Assembly: GCA_029747015.1 (NCBI GenBank)
Contig: JAKOGI010002444.1
Coordinates: 1 to 64,000 of the forward strand
Direction: 5' to 3'
DNA: 64,000 bases
From: Carnegiea gigantea
Lineage: Eukaryota; Streptophyta; Magnoliopsida; Caryophyllales; Cactaceae
In this document: one piece after another, positions 10,199 through 22,267 of the stretch
Layout: every line of letters starts with the position of its first letter
Position numbering within the stretch: position 1 is the first letter of the stretch
The notes under the pieces: generated by a model
What the model saw: only the letters and a program-made list of their open reading frames with translations
What the model was told of the DNA's origin: nothing
Database searches by the model: none
Position numbers and translations under genes: made by a program

Positions 10199-11911
10199 AT
10201 GGCCGCTACTGGAGAAGGCTACTATGATCAAGGTTGCTCCACCACTAGACCACTCTTATTTAGAGGAACTAACTTTTTGTATTGGAAAAATTTGATGCAG
10301 ATGTTCATCAAAACTGAAGATTGTTAATTGTCGAACATCGTAACCAAAGGCCTATGCATTCCAACAACCACGGTCGATGGAGAGACTGTCCCAAAAACTG
10401 AGGACCAATACACTCAAGAAGATTTTGCCAAACCATCAAAAAACTGTGAGGCTATGCATATCTTATATGTGGATTAGATGCTAACGAGTTCAATCGTATC
10501 TGTGCATGTGAATCAGCCACAAAAATCTAGGATAAGCTAGTGGTGACCTATGAAGGGACGAGTCAAGTGAGAGAAACAAAGATCAATATATTCGACCACC
10601 AATATGAGCTGTTCAAAATGCAATCGGATGAGACTATCAAGGAGAAGTTCACAAGATTCACTGATATTACCAACAACCTCAATTCACTTGGCAAGACCTA
10701 CACCAATGAGGAAATGGTCAGAAGAATTCTCTGATGTCTCCCCAAAAACAAATGGGGTCCCAAGTTCAGTGCGATTGAAGAAGCGCAATACCTCAAGAAA
10801 CTTGCCTTGGATGACCTACTCGGAAAGCTTGTCATGCATGAAAGTCATCTTAAAGAAGATGAAGAAGAAAAGGAGTCTCAACCAAAGAACGGAGTTGCCC
10901 TCAAATCCACTAGTGAGGAGCACTACTCTTCGGAAGATGAATCCAGTAAAGAAGATGAAGATTCCACGGCAATGATCGCAAGAGGACTCAAAAAGATTTT
11001 CAAGTCAAAGAAATTCAATCCCAAAAAATTCTACAAGAAAGGATCATTCTCGAAGAAGAATGACAAAACTTCCAAAGGTAATAAACTATCAAACAATAAA
11101 AATGAATCTAATCTTGGTCCTTGCTTTGGTTGTAGCTTGCCAGGGCATGTAATGAAACAGTGTCCCATTATACAAAATAGGATTGAAAAACACAAACAAA
11201 TAGCAAAGAAAGAGTTCAAGAAAGTCATGATTGCCGCATGGAGCTACAGCGACTCAAGTGATAGTGAAGATAAAGAAGAACAAGTGGCAAACCTATGCTT
11301 CATGGCAAATAAAGAAAATGCCCAACAGGATGAAACCGAGTATGACGCAGATTACGCTTACTTTCTTGAATACTCCAAGGATGAATTAGCCCATGCCTTA
11401 ATTAATTGCATACAATATGAGCAAGACTACTTGTCCAAGATAAAGTCCTTGAAGAAAATAATTCGTGACTTACTTTTTGAAAAGGAAGTTTTTTAAAAAT
11501 CAAATAATGAAGCTCAATCAAAGATTGAAACTCTTGAAAATGAAAAGGAAGAGCTTCAATCCAAATGTGAAGGACTTCAAAAAATGGTGTTAAAATTTTT
11601 CTACAGGACAAGATAACTTAGACAAATTACTTCGCTCCCAAAGGATGTCCTTTAACAAAGAAGGTATTGGATTTAATGCTTTCAACAAAAAGAAAACTTA
11701 CAAAAACCTCTTTGTTTATGAGGCATCCAAAAGGGTATCCCACACCATACGCAATTATTACTTGAGGAAGGGTCACATTTCTTATTCTTGTCCACTAAGA
11801 AGGTCAAATGCAAAAATCATCCAAGTTTGGGTGCCAAAAGGAACAAGACCTCAAAACTTGGTCACAACCTATATCGGACCCAAATTCGATGTCAATGCTA
11901 GAAAGGTTTGA
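10199..11911 (+). pseudogene. copia gag (broken)
   Basis: Starts at ATG 10199 (MAATGEGYYD), 48 bp after the LTR. It shows the UBN2-type copia gag pattern (GTNFLYWKNLMQMF near the start, then MVTYEGTSQVRETKI, FTRFTDITNNLNSLGK). Stops occur near 10325, 10476 and 10732. The zinc knuckle C-F-G-C-S-L-P-G-H-V-M-K-Q-C near 11122-11163 is intact (CX2CX4HX4C). An acidic/serine-rich stretch and a coiled-coil-like region follow, broken at 11496. A second, degraded knuckle-like segment (GHISYSCPLRR) lies near 11775. No functional product is expected. Confidence 0.85.
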
Positions 11912-14766
11912 TCTCTTGTCTTGTAAGTATGCCTGAAAGCCAGTGATGAACTTTGGTATCTTGATAGCAGATGCTCAATGCACATGAGTGGAAACGAATC
12001 CCTCTTCACCGAAATCAAGAGGAAGAAACATGGCAATGTCACCTTCGGCGATAATAAAGTTCGTAAGATTACAGGAATTGGTAAGATCAGCAAAGATCCC
12101 TCTGAATCCCTGGACAATGTATATCTTGTTGAAGGACTAAAGTTTAATCTCTTGAGCATATCCCAACTTTGCGACAAAGGTAACAATGTCAGCTTTAACT
12201 CTTCTCATTGTGCTGTACAAAATGCGCATGACAATAACACTATTCTATATGGTCCTAGAATAGATAACATCTATGCCATTAACTCGAATAGCATATGTCC
12301 CAATAAATTATCATATTTTAAAACCTCTCTTGATGATACTTGGGTGTGGCATCGTAGACTAGGTCATGCTAGCATGCACACTATAAAAAAGTTATCTAAG
12401 CTAGACTTAGTACATGGCTTACCATCACATAAGTTTGAAAAAGATCACATTTGTGATGTATATATAAAAGAAAAACAAGTTCATAGTTCATTTAAGCCCA
12501 AAAACTGCATTAGTACATCTCGTCCATTAGAATTACTTCACATGGATCTGTGTGGTCCAATACCTGTCCGTAGTCTTAAAGGTAGTTCTTATATGTTTGT
12601 TATTGTGGATGATTTTTCACGCTTTACGTGGGTTTCCTTCCTAAAAGAAAAAAAATGAAGCATTTCATAAGTTTTCAAAACTTTGCAAACAATTGTAAAT
12701 TTACAAAAATTTACCTATTGTCTCTATTCGTAGTGTAGGGAATTCGATCAAAAGAAATTTATTACATTTTGTAATAACCTTGGTATCTCACACAATTTTT
12801 CGGCGCCCAGAACACCTCAATAAAATGGTGTGGTTGAACGAAAAACCCACACCTTAGAGGACATGGCTAGAACTATGTTTTCTAAAAGTAGCTTACCAAC
12901 ATCATTTTGGGCGGAAGCGGTCAACATCGCCAACTATGTTTTAAATCGATGCTTGATTCATCCCATTTTGAAAAAGACTCCCTACGAAATTTTCAAAGGT
13001 CGAAAACCGGACATTTCCTATTTCCATGCATTTGGATGTAAATGCTTCATCGACAACAACAAAAAAGAAATGTTGGGTAAGTTTGATGCCAGAAGTGATG
13101 AAGGTATTCTTGTTGTTTATTCCTTAAATAGTAGAGCCTACCATGTATATAACAAACGTATCACAGTAATTGAAGAAAGTATTCATATTGTCTTTGATGA
13201 GTCTAATGATGGTAGGTTAAGTTCATCTTCATTCCAAGAATTAAAGTTGAGCAGATACGATGATGAGGAGGAAGATAATCCAAGATCTAAGGCAAATAAG
13301 GAGCATGAAGAGCCACCTAAAGAGACAAATACTGAGAACAATATGCCTCCTACAAGTGAAAAGCCCAATGTTATGAATGAAGAAGAGGCATCACCTAATG
13401 CTTCAAATGAAGAGATCTCGAGTGAACCAAGGCAAGGCTATAAATTCAAGTCATATCACCCTCCAGACAACTTACTCACCGATATATCCATAGGTATTAG
13501 AACTAGATCTCCTCTTCATTTTTGTGCATTTTCATCCTTTTTGTCCCTTATAGAACCCTAGAATCATTTAGAGGCCTTAGAAGACCCAAGTTGGGTTATT
13601 GCTATGCAAGAAGAGCGTGGACAATTTGAAAGAAATCAAGTATGGCTTCTTACTCCCCGACCAAAGGACCATCCTATAATTGGGACAAAATGGGTGTTTC
13701 ATAACAAGCTAGATGAAAGTGGAAGTGTGGTGAGAAATAAGCCTAGATTAGTTGCAAAAGGGTACAACCAAGAAGAGGGTATAGATTTTGACGAGACCTT
13801 TGCCCCGGTAGCTCGGTCAAAAGCCATTTGCAATTTATTAGCCATTGCTTCACACATGGGCATTAAACTTTTTCAAATAGATGTTAAATGTGCCTTCTTA
13901 AATGGGTTTTTGCAAGAAGAAGTTTATGTTGAACAACCCTCCGGGTTTGAAAATCCTGATTTGCCTACTTATGTATTCAAGCTTCAAAAAGCTCTCTATG
14001 GTCTGAAACAAGCCCCTAGAGCTTGATATGAGCGTTTAAGCAAATTTCTACTCAAAAATGATTTTCAACGTGGTCAAATTGACAAAACACTCTTCATAAA
14101 AAATAAGGGGGAGGATTTCATTATTATTCAAGTGTATGTTGATGACATACTTTTCTTAGCTACTAACGATTGTCTATGCAAGGAATTCTCTAATCTTATG
14201 AGTAAGAAATTCAAGATGAGCATGGTTGGTGAATTCGCATTCTTCCTTAGCCTCCAAATTAAACAACTCAAAGAAGGCATCTTTGTGAACCAACATAAGT
14301 ATGTATGTGAGTTGCTAAAGAAGTACAAATTAGATAATGCTAAGCATGCAAGCACTCCCATGGCATCAAGTGCAAAACTCGATTAAGATCCTGAAGGTAA
14401 GTTAATAAATGAGAAGTTATATCGAGGGATGATTGGCTCACTATTATATCTAACTGCAAGTCGCCTGGTTATTATGTTTAGTGTGTGTCTTTGTGCTCGC
14501 TTTCAATCATCTACCAAAGAGTCCCACCTTAACGCCACAAAACACATCTTTCGATACTTCGTGGGTACAAAAAATTTCGGTCTGTGGTATTCTAAAGGGG
14601 GATATTTCTTTCTTGTTGGATATTCTGACGCCCATTATGCAGGATATAGGGGAGATAGAAAGAGCACATCGGGCACTTATCAATTTCTCAATCAATCACT
14701 TGTTTCATTCCACTCCAAGAAGCAAAACTCGATAGCATTATCCACGACAGAAGTCGAGTACATTGC
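11912..14766 (+). pseudogene. copia protease, integrase, RT and start of RNase H (broken)
   Basis: The protease active site near 11960 reads WYLDSRCSMHMSG: the Gly of Asp-Ser-Gly is Arg. The integrase zinc domain keeps WHRRLGHAS, but the CxxC reads ICDVY, losing one Cys. The catalytic Asp is in HMDLCGP; 12655-12830 is shredded by stops and small indels before GVVERKTHTLEDM. RT keeps GTKWVFHNK, IDVKCAFLNG and the catalytic YVDD (about 14137-14148), with stops at 13559, 14025 and 14384. RNase H begins (GYSDAHYAG, KSTSG, STTEVEYIA) and is cut at 14766 by the inserted solo LTR; it resumes at 17943. Confidence 0.88.
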
Positions 14767-15413
14767 TGTTGAACGTATAATTTTGCATAAGTTTAAGTCA
14801 AAATTTATGTCGATAAATTCGAGATGGGTCCACTTTTGGATTTAAAAAAAAAAAAAGTGGTACTGTAACTTTGGATATAAGTCTACCTATGGGTAGCCCA
14901 ATTAATCCCAATCCAAATAGAAAATGTGAAAAAAAAATTGCACACAATTGGGGGACTTCTAATGGATAGCACGTTTAGGTGCACATAAAAAAAAAGGGGT
15001 CAAAGGGCTCATATGATAACAAATTGGCCCACCCATAACAACAAACCAAACCCAAAAATCATGACACTCCTAGCATGGATTTTAAAAATAAAAAAATAAA
15101 AAGGAAAGCAATGAGCCTTGCGTTGATTACATGAACCCCTTGCCTTCAATTAAAATTGTTAACAATTAAAAAAAAAAGGGGAAAGCAAACTTACAAGGGA
15201 AACGGAGGCACGTGATGTTCCAAATTCCTAGATTCTATCAAAGCAAAAAAAAGCAATGGGCATTTAATTAAGGGAGGCTCAAACATTTTTTTTTTATTAT
15301 ATCTGTTAACAGGCAAAATAGGGAATGCAGTTAATAGTCATGGGTCCCTCCACGTTCCCACTATCTCCTTCCCTATACTGAAATGTATAGTAACTGCCTT
15401 GCTTATCTTTCAT

Positions 15414-15421
15414 TATAAAAG
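15414..15421 (+). promoter_or_regulatory. TATA box of the solo LTR
   Basis: TATAAAAG in an AT-rich promoter-like context, roughly 650 bp into the LTR. Confidence 0.5.
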
Positions 15422-15934
15422 GGAAGAAGAAAACAGAGCCTGGGGGATCTTTTTAAAAAAAAGGGGGAGGGAAAACGTCAAAAAAGAAAAACAAAAGAAG
15501 AAGCCAAAGCTCTGCAAAAAGAAAACCAAAAGAAAGAAGAGAGCCAGGGTACAACATAAAGCCCAGAACAAGCAAAAATCACTGCGAGGAAAGAAAGAGG
15601 AAAGTGAAAGCAAATATAAGGCTCTGTAAAGTGAAAGCATAGACCAAAGGAAAAAAAAAAAAAAAAAGAGCAGCACTACGAAGAAGAGAAGGCAAGAAGT
15701 AGATTAGAAGAAGTAGAAGCGATTGAAGCAAGAACCAAATCTAGTCTTCTCCACAAGTTGAAGCCAACTAAAATTGAAGGTAATACATGAATGAAGTATA
15801 AATGGTTGTTGCCTTTCCAAAACCACCATTTTCAGTCTCATGGTTGCCATGGTTAATCAAGAAAAAGCAGCTTCATATGTCTCCAAAAGTTCGGTTAAAA
15901 AAAAAATCTATTTTATTTGGGATTCTACCAAATC

Positions 15935-16037
15935 GGCTCCTGCTGGAACCACGGAAACTGTAGATCCTGCGGGATCTTGGTTCCTGCCGGAACCATAAAG
16001 CATACGGATCCTGACGGATCCTGGGTCTTGTCAGACC
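15935..16037 (+). repeat. array of five short hairpins with TGNN loops
   Basis: Five consecutive inverted repeats with 4-nt loops: 15935-15950 (GGCTCC-TGCT-GGAACC, one mismatch), 15963-15976 (GATCC-TGCG-GGATC), 15979-15994 (GGTTCC-TGCC-GGAACC), 16006-16021 (GGATCC-TGAC-GGATCC) and 16024-16037 (GGTCT-TGTC-AGACC). Stems differ but every loop begins TG. It lies downstream of the LTR TATA box, so it would be transcribed. Confidence 0.75.
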
Positions 16038-17942
16038 TTTAAATGGAATGGTCTTACGAGAGTCAAATAAGTGAGAGGACTGATGGCGTAAACATCCATG
16101 ATTCATCAATTGATCATAATTCGTTCCTCAAATCAGGTTTACACAAGATCACTTGAGTAAAGAAACCCAAAAAAAAAAAAAAAAAAGGTTTCCACGGCAA
16201 AAAAAAAAGCATGAGCATGCTCAGGTTAGTGGCATGATTCTAAGGATGCCATGATCATAAATCAAAATATGAACTTCACACTTTGGGATAGCACAGGGAT
16301 TGCGTACCAGAGCCAAAAAAAAAAAGAGATTAAAAAGAATATATGTCTACAAGGTTCTTTCTACCTTTAAACGAGGAATAGTTGTATGAATAAATGAAAA
16401 GAGATCCTCAGAGACTGAATGAAGCAAACTACAGCATCAGGACCTTTTATATATTCTAGTCTTTGTTTCACCTTAAAATTCTTCTTCGAATGGGTTAAAC
16501 AAATTTGATTTCCAAACAAAATCCAAACAAAATGAGGAATTTGATCCGGTGGGAGACAAACTCATGATGTAAATAGGAGACAGGGGAGTTTGCTACGCTG
16601 TTTGTTGGAGGGTGGTTAAAGAAACCAAATGAGTTCAAGATATGCTATCATTGTGATTATGATAAAGCTGACAGGGGGTAGGAGGAGGAAAACATAGCTA
16701 TGAATGTAGAAAATGATAAACTAAGTTCAAACAATGCGCAAAGTACACATAAACAAAATAGTTGGCAGCAAGTTTACAAAGTAAATGGGCTGAAGCTGTT
16801 CGTTATCAATCGAATCCAATAGGCTTATGCCCATAAATTACTTGTGGACATAAGTAAATTTTCATGTCCACTTCAACAAACTCTCCAGAAGGGGAAAAAA
16901 AAAATATAATAAATTTATGCCTAAGCATATATTAGAACTACGGTGACTTGATTCCACTAAGGATACGTAGGAAGCGCGATATAAAATTTTTCGAGTTCAG
17001 TCTAAACCAAAATCTTTAAATGGGCTCAACTCGATGACCCCCTCTTTCACAAATGGCCAAAATTACAATCTTGTAACTTTTTGTTACACGTTACGTAGAC
17101 AAAGCAAATAAAAATCAAGTTTCGGAAAACATCGAATCTTTTTCAAGTTATAGGTTTGGCAGAATGGACCAAAGTCAAACCAAATATACAACCAAACCTA
17201 CTAAATTCTTCCATTTCCAGGACATAAGCCTAAATAAAATTCGGAATAAGAACTATGTCGATTTGATCCCACCAAGGGTACGTAGGAAACCCGTAAATAA
17301 ATTTCGGGTGCAATCGCGAGTTAAAAAGGTTAAGTCGGAAAATATAAAAAAAAATATACAAATGGCTAAAAATATAACTTAGCCATTTTTTTTAAATCCA
17401 AATACCAAAATTAAATTAAAAATTATCCTAACATAAATAACTTAACTAAAATAAAAAGATAAATTAATTCAAATAAAATTAAAGAACTACGGCCGGTTTG
17501 ATCCTCTATAAAAGAGGTACGTAGGCAACTCACAATAAATAAGTGGGTGCAACCCAAATTCCAAATCAAATAAAATTGCCCATGCCATAACCTGCATATG
17601 AAGAATGTGTACGTGTAGTACCCTTCCTAGAAGGTGCCTATACGGCCACTATCTGATGCAATTAAGTTTTGGATAACGGGTGACTCGGCATACAATATAC
17701 ATGTCGATCCAAATTGTATAAAGTCTTATTAATACAAAATAAAACAAACAAAGAAAGAAAATAATAAAATAGAACGAATCGGAATCAAAAGGTGATCTCC
17801 CAGACAGGAGACGTAATTAAGGAGGTTTATCCTCTTGAATAGGGTCGTACTCAAAATAAACCGATATATATTTTCCTTTTATATATACGTCGGAAAGTTG
17901 TGTTGTGCATATAATTTATTTTTATTAAATTTTTGCCCAACA

Positions 17943-18236
17943 ATTGTCGTCGGAGCATGTTGCGTGCAACTCCTGTGGATTATGCAGCAATTGCGTGACT
18001 TGGGAATTAACTTCAAAAATGTCTCCATCCGTTGTGATAATATGAGCGCCATAAATATCACTAAAAATCCGGTTCAACATTCTCAAACAAAACATATCGA
18101 GGTATGTCATCACTTCACTCGAGATCACGTTGAAAAAGGAGACCTATGTTTAGAATTTGTTCCGACAAATTCTCAACTTGCCGATATATTCACTAAACCT
18201 TTAAGTGAGGAACAATTTAATTATATCTTGGTATGA
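17943..18236 (+). pseudogene. copia RNase H, C-terminal part
   Basis: Continues the RNase H frame cut at 14766: the segment ACCVQLLWIMQQL, then IRCDNMSAINITKNPVQHSQ (Asp-bearing), TKHIEVCHHFTRDHVEKG and LADIFTKPLSEEQF, ending at TGA 18234-18236. This part has no internal stop. Confidence 0.9.
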
Positions 18237-19060
18237 TTAAACTTAGTGCATAAATTGAGAGGGAGCCCTCTCCAAGTACTAATCAAGTTATTGAGATTTT
18301 GCAGGTCAAATATCCAGCAAACCACTGACAGTCAGAAAATTCAAGGCCTTGAGGTACAATTCAAGACACTGAACTATAGATAGAACCTAGATCTTTTCTG
18401 TGTGACAAAATCAAGGGGTTGAGTTCAGTTTCAAGGCCTTGACTGTGAGTCACCTAGAGAAATCATTAAAGCGGTCCATTCCAAAAGGAAGGTAATTTAA
18501 GTTTAATTTAATTTCTTCCTTGTGGGGCACGTGGGATATGTTTTTAAATCCTTAACAATTTTCTTACACCAAATTGGTTATACATTATACCTAAATTTCA
18601 ATTTTTGAATTGTGACACTAAATTTGTTAAATCCTTTTGATACCAGAATTATATTCTTCAAATCTTTTCCAAATCATCCTTTAGACAAAATTCTCCCCAT
18701 GATTTCAGGCTGTTAATTTTGTAATTATTTCCTTCCAATTTTTAGACTCTTCAAAAATAGGAAATACCTTGGCCTAACTTCCAAAAATCAAACCCCTTCT
18801 AAAACCTTCCTTTCTCTCTCTTCTTGCCCGACGCCCTCTACCCCTCTTCTCCTTCAATTGCTCGTCCTCCATGGCCAAGTAAGCAAGGTAGCTTCAAATT
18901 CTTACTACCCTTTCTCTATCCCTTACACTTTTCCTTCCAATGCTCACCAATTTCGACTCAAATCTCAGCTTTGATTGAAAATCTAGGGTTCTTAAGCTCC
19001 ATACCTCTATTCAACTCTCTGAGCTCAACCCCTCAACACTCTTTGTCCAATTCCCCTCCC
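18237..19060 (+). other. spacer between copia pol and extra ORF
   Basis: 824 bp of AT-rich sequence without a supported domain. It begins with the usual pol-downstream phrase and grows pyrimidine-rich (18780-18840) before the extra ORF, like a leader or splice-acceptor region. A small frame from 18824 runs into the extra ORF in phase, but ATG 19061 is the more likely start. Confidence 0.5.
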
Positions 19061-20337
19061 ATGGCAAACACTAGAGGCGGAAAGGCCCCCAAACGACCTA
19101 GTCCAGCTTCCAAAGCCAAAGAATCGGCGTCCTTTTCTCCGCCAAAACGACGGTGTCACCGTATTGCCGCCGGGACTTCCAAACGAGCATGCAAGTCGGC
19201 GACTAAAACCACTGTCACCATCCTCGACTCGCCCTCAGTCTCCGACCGGAGCTCCGACAACTCGGCGTCCACCCAGTCCGCCATTGCTCCATCCTCGCTG
19301 GTATAGCACCTTTCTCCAGGGCATGATCAGAGTCCACCCTCAACGCCACCACACAGGCTTCTTAACCAATTCTCAAGTGATTGGCTACCCTCCCCAGCTA
19401 GTCAATCTCGTTTTCAATCTTTCCGTAGCAAACCCATCTCTGTCTATGACAAGTTAGACATTTCGTTTTTTGCATCTGAGCAATTCGGGTTTCTTGATAA
19501 ATTAGTGAAAGATAAATGCTTGGGATTATTGGATTTGGGTGATGTTGTATATCCACGACTTATAAGACTGTTTTATGCAAATCTAAAGATAAAAATCACG
19601 GCTAACAGTGTGTTCTTTGAGAGTATTGTCAAGTCTGTGAAAATCACCTTAAGCTGTCCCATTCTTGAATCAATCTTTGGCCTCAAATTCGTTGACACAA
19701 CCCCTCCAAATCTATCACGAAAAGTTGCCAAAGACCTTTGCCTAAAACAATTTGCTAGCCCCCAGAAACTCGAAGCCTACACTTGGGAAAACAAAGCACC
19801 CCCTATCATGTTCTATTCTCGGAACCTCGACTGTTGAACTATGTTTTTGTCCACATTTTCTATCCCAAAGAACACTTAAAGGAAGCCTATGATGAGATTG
19901 TTCTTGAAGCCATATACCGACTCATGAATGGATACCCAGTCGATTATGCCACTATGATTTTGAGTCACATGTATCGGGTTGCCAACATGAGTCGCACCCC
20001 TTCGCTACGCTATGGTAACCTCCTCACTCGAATCTTTACCTATTTTAAAGTGCCTATCGACCGTGAGGAATGCATTACTCATCATGTACCTATCATTTCC
20101 GCTCACTCCCTTAAAACGCTAAGGTTCTACAAAAACGCTGCTCCAGGTTGGCAGCACCTTAGTGACCTCACTCCCGACGAGGTCTCCTCTCTTAAAATCA
20201 AGCTCCCTGACACTGGCTCTGCTCCTCACATTGCTGACACTCTCACTGAGTTGAAAGAAGATCATGCTGAACTTCGCACTCAACTTGAGCACATTCAGGT
20301 TGAAATGGGATTAATGAACCGCAAGATCAATGAGTAA
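19061..20337 (+). pseudogene. extra ORF of SIRE-type copia (plant-transposon-protein-like), frameshifted
   Basis: Not gag or pol. It starts MANTRGGKAPKRPSP with a Ser/Pro/Lys-rich, nuclear-signal-like N-terminus (KRPSP, PPKRRCHR) to about 19300. After a stop and frame change the core reads KPISVYDKLDISFF, GDVVYPRLIRLFYANLKI, PILESIFGLKFVDT, then in another frame HIFYPKEHLKEAYDEIV, ILSHMYRVAN and GNLLTRIFTYFKVP. It ends in a coiled-coil-like tail (ELKEDHAELRTQLEHIQVEM) at 20337. The core resembles the domain annotated in plants as putative plant transposon protein; exact domain identity needs a profile search. A homologous ORF lies at 50704-52601. Confidence 0.7.
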
Positions 20338-21006
20338 TACAGTTGACTAGCCTCATTCATCATGGAGCCAAGCTTGCTATCCCATTCCAATCCATCGATA
20401 TGGAGAAGGCCACCCAGGCTGCAGACCAGATCATCCATTCCACCTCTTCTACACCTCATTTTCGCTAGTGGTCTACTTGTACTTGCCTTTAATTCTATGT
20501 TTTGTCCTTTATGCTTTTACATGTCTTTTGCTAAAACCCACGTGTATGACCGGACATTGCAATGTAGCTTCCCCCCTTCTTTTGATGAAAGTCAAAAGGT
20601 GAGATGATTGGCAGTATGGTAGATTGATGTAGCACATTGATGTAAACAAAGTAGAGTGAAGTGAACTCTCATCTTTTGGTGGTAAGCTAATATTGGCATA
20701 TTGGCAAGAAATGATATGTCACTGGTGAAAATTTCTTATGGTGAAGTAAATGGTAGCTTAATTTCACTCTTATGGTTACAATATACTATGGTAAGTAATG
20801 GTAGCTTTTACTGCTTGTGATGCTATACTGATAGTTGCTTGTGAGCATGATATTTGGTATGCTTGTGAAGAATACTTACTCATGACTTCTTATGATTACT
20901 TGGTTGGACAAGCTTAATTTCACTGTTATGATTTCCAATGGTAAGAACAAAGAAAATTCACTCTTTTCTACTTATAATTAATCAAAGTAAAATATTGTCT
21001 TCCATC
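20338..21006 (+). other. 3' untranslated region of plus-strand copia
   Basis: 669 bp without a gene. From 20600 it contains many loose copies of TATGGTAAG/TGGTAGCTT-like words, giving a low-complexity look. Confidence 0.55.
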
Positions 21007-21020
21007 AAAAAGGAGGAGAT
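21007..21020 (+). promoter_or_regulatory. polypurine tract of plus-strand copia
   Basis: AAAAAGGAGGAGAT directly before the LTR start TGTTGACTCCC. Confidence 0.8.
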
Positions 21021-21893
21021 TGTTGACTCCCTTAAAACCCTTAGCTAAATTTTGATTGAAAGTCAAGATTTTAATTTGATTGAAATTATGTGATCTTGCC
21101 TAGGTTGATGCTTGCTATCTAAACAAATTTTGAATCTTTTAAATTTGTTTAAGTTGTGATTCTCTAAATATGGTCAAAATATCTTTATATCTTATCCTAC
21201 TATTTTGGTTGGCCTAAAGTAGTAAACAAACAGTTTTGGAGACTAATATGTAGAAAATCAGCAATATAGCCGTTGGAAGATATCAAATTAGCCGTTGGAA
21301 CACTTCTGCTGAAAGCAGCCTAGTTCAAGGCCTTGAAGTTACTGATCAGAGGCTTGAGAGTCAATATGAAGATGAACTTCCTATTTTTAAGTGTAACGAC
21401 TAATTCAACTCAAGGTGCCTATAAAAGGGAGACATTTGAAGCTGGAAGAGGAACAAGAGAAAAGAAGCACAAGTCATTGCAATACTCATACTCACTCACA
21501 TTCTTTGCAACTTAACTTGCTTTACAATTATTCAAGTTGTATTGCTCAAGTTGTAAGTGAGGTTGGATTATAGAGTTGAAGGGTCAACTCTACCAAGCTG
21601 AGCTGAGGGATTCAACTTGTGACTTGAAACTTGGAGTAAGGGTACTCCAGGGTTGTATTTATCCATCCTAATAAAATCGGGCTAATCCTAGAATTAGGGA
21701 ACTCTAGGCGGGGATTGAGCTTGGTTGAAGCTATCTCGTTAAAAAGTCTTTGTGTTTTGTCCTCTTTCTTTCTTCAGTTCTTTATTTAGTTTAATTTGCG
21801 ATTTTTGATCATCACCCTATTCACCATCTCTAGGATGATTTAGTAGCTTTCAAACTTTCCCTCTAGGATGATGTAGTATCTTTCAAACTTTCA
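21021..21893 (+). repeat. 3' LTR of plus-strand copia
   Basis: 873 bp, TGTTGACTCCC to CTTTCA, with TATAAAAG at 21420-21427. Compared with the left LTR it carries a tandem duplication of about 33 bp at its end (21826-21859 and 21860-21892, both with CTCTAGGATGAT and CTTTCAAACTTT). The next five bases (TTATT) would be the target duplication; its partner is lost. Confidence 0.88.
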
Positions 21894-22267
21894 TTATTAT
21901 TATCATCTTCTCAAACATCAATATATTAAGAGGATGATCTACTATAAAACATATTAGTCACACGAATGAAGCTGTTAGCTTCAATGAGATACTGAGCCAC
22001 CGCATTAGCCTCAGGTTTTACAAAAGGATTCACTGCAAATTATATTCATCCAGCTTTGGGGCATAATAAAGTCAAAACAGTTCTCATTAATACTAACACG
22101 TGCAATTAAATCCTGGATAGTTACATGAATGGGAGATTCATAATCAAGTAACAATCGGGATCACACACAACCCATACACCAACATCAACTCATCGCTCGC
22201 AAGCAATTCACTTCATCTAATCTCTATAAACCCCATGCAAACCCAACTTAGCCCAACTCAACTCAAC
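21894..22267. other. host interval, likely 3' flank/UTR of the glyoxal oxidase gene
   Basis: 374 bp, no gene seen. It lies directly downstream (minus strand) of the gene stop and probably includes its 3' UTR. No clear poly(A) signal stood out. Confidence 0.5.

Larger units (their letters stand above)
14767..17942 (+). mobile_element. solo LTR (3.2 kb) inserted in copia RNase H, Tat-like
   Basis: Begins TGTTGAACG and ends GCCCAACA. The five bases outside are ATTGC (14762-14766) and ATTGT (17943-17947), a target duplication with one change, and the RNase H frame resumes exactly after it. A TATA box (TATAAAAG, 15414-15421) sets plus orientation. Three modules built on TACGTAGG (16974, 17279, 17519), each preceded by a GATTTGATCC-like phrase, resemble the 3' half of Tat/Ogre-type LTRs. 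No internal gag or pol is present, so this is a solo LTR. It is purine-rich with long A runs, especially 15400-15720. Confidence 0.75.
9388..21893 (+). mobile_element. Ty1/copia SIRE-type element, 5'-truncated and decayed, with extra ORF
   Basis: Order is LTR, gag, protease, integrase, RT, RNase H (copia order), then a 2.8-kb 3' region with an additional ORF, polypurine tract and LTR. The left LTR starts at the position equivalent to 21100 of the right LTR, so its first 79 bp are missing where it meets the chromovirus. A solo LTR (14767-17942) splits RNase H. Many stops and frameshifts are present. Gag style and the extra ORF suggest the SIRE/Maximus lineage. Confidence 0.9.

Noticed and set aside
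15399..15676. Lys/Glu-rich and Phe/Leu-rich opposing frames
   Set aside because: Low-complexity purine tract in the solo LTR; no protein family.
19061..20337. Retroviral-type envelope gene in the copia element
   Set aside because: The reading has no evident signal peptide or transmembrane anchor, and the core looks like a plant transposon protein domain.
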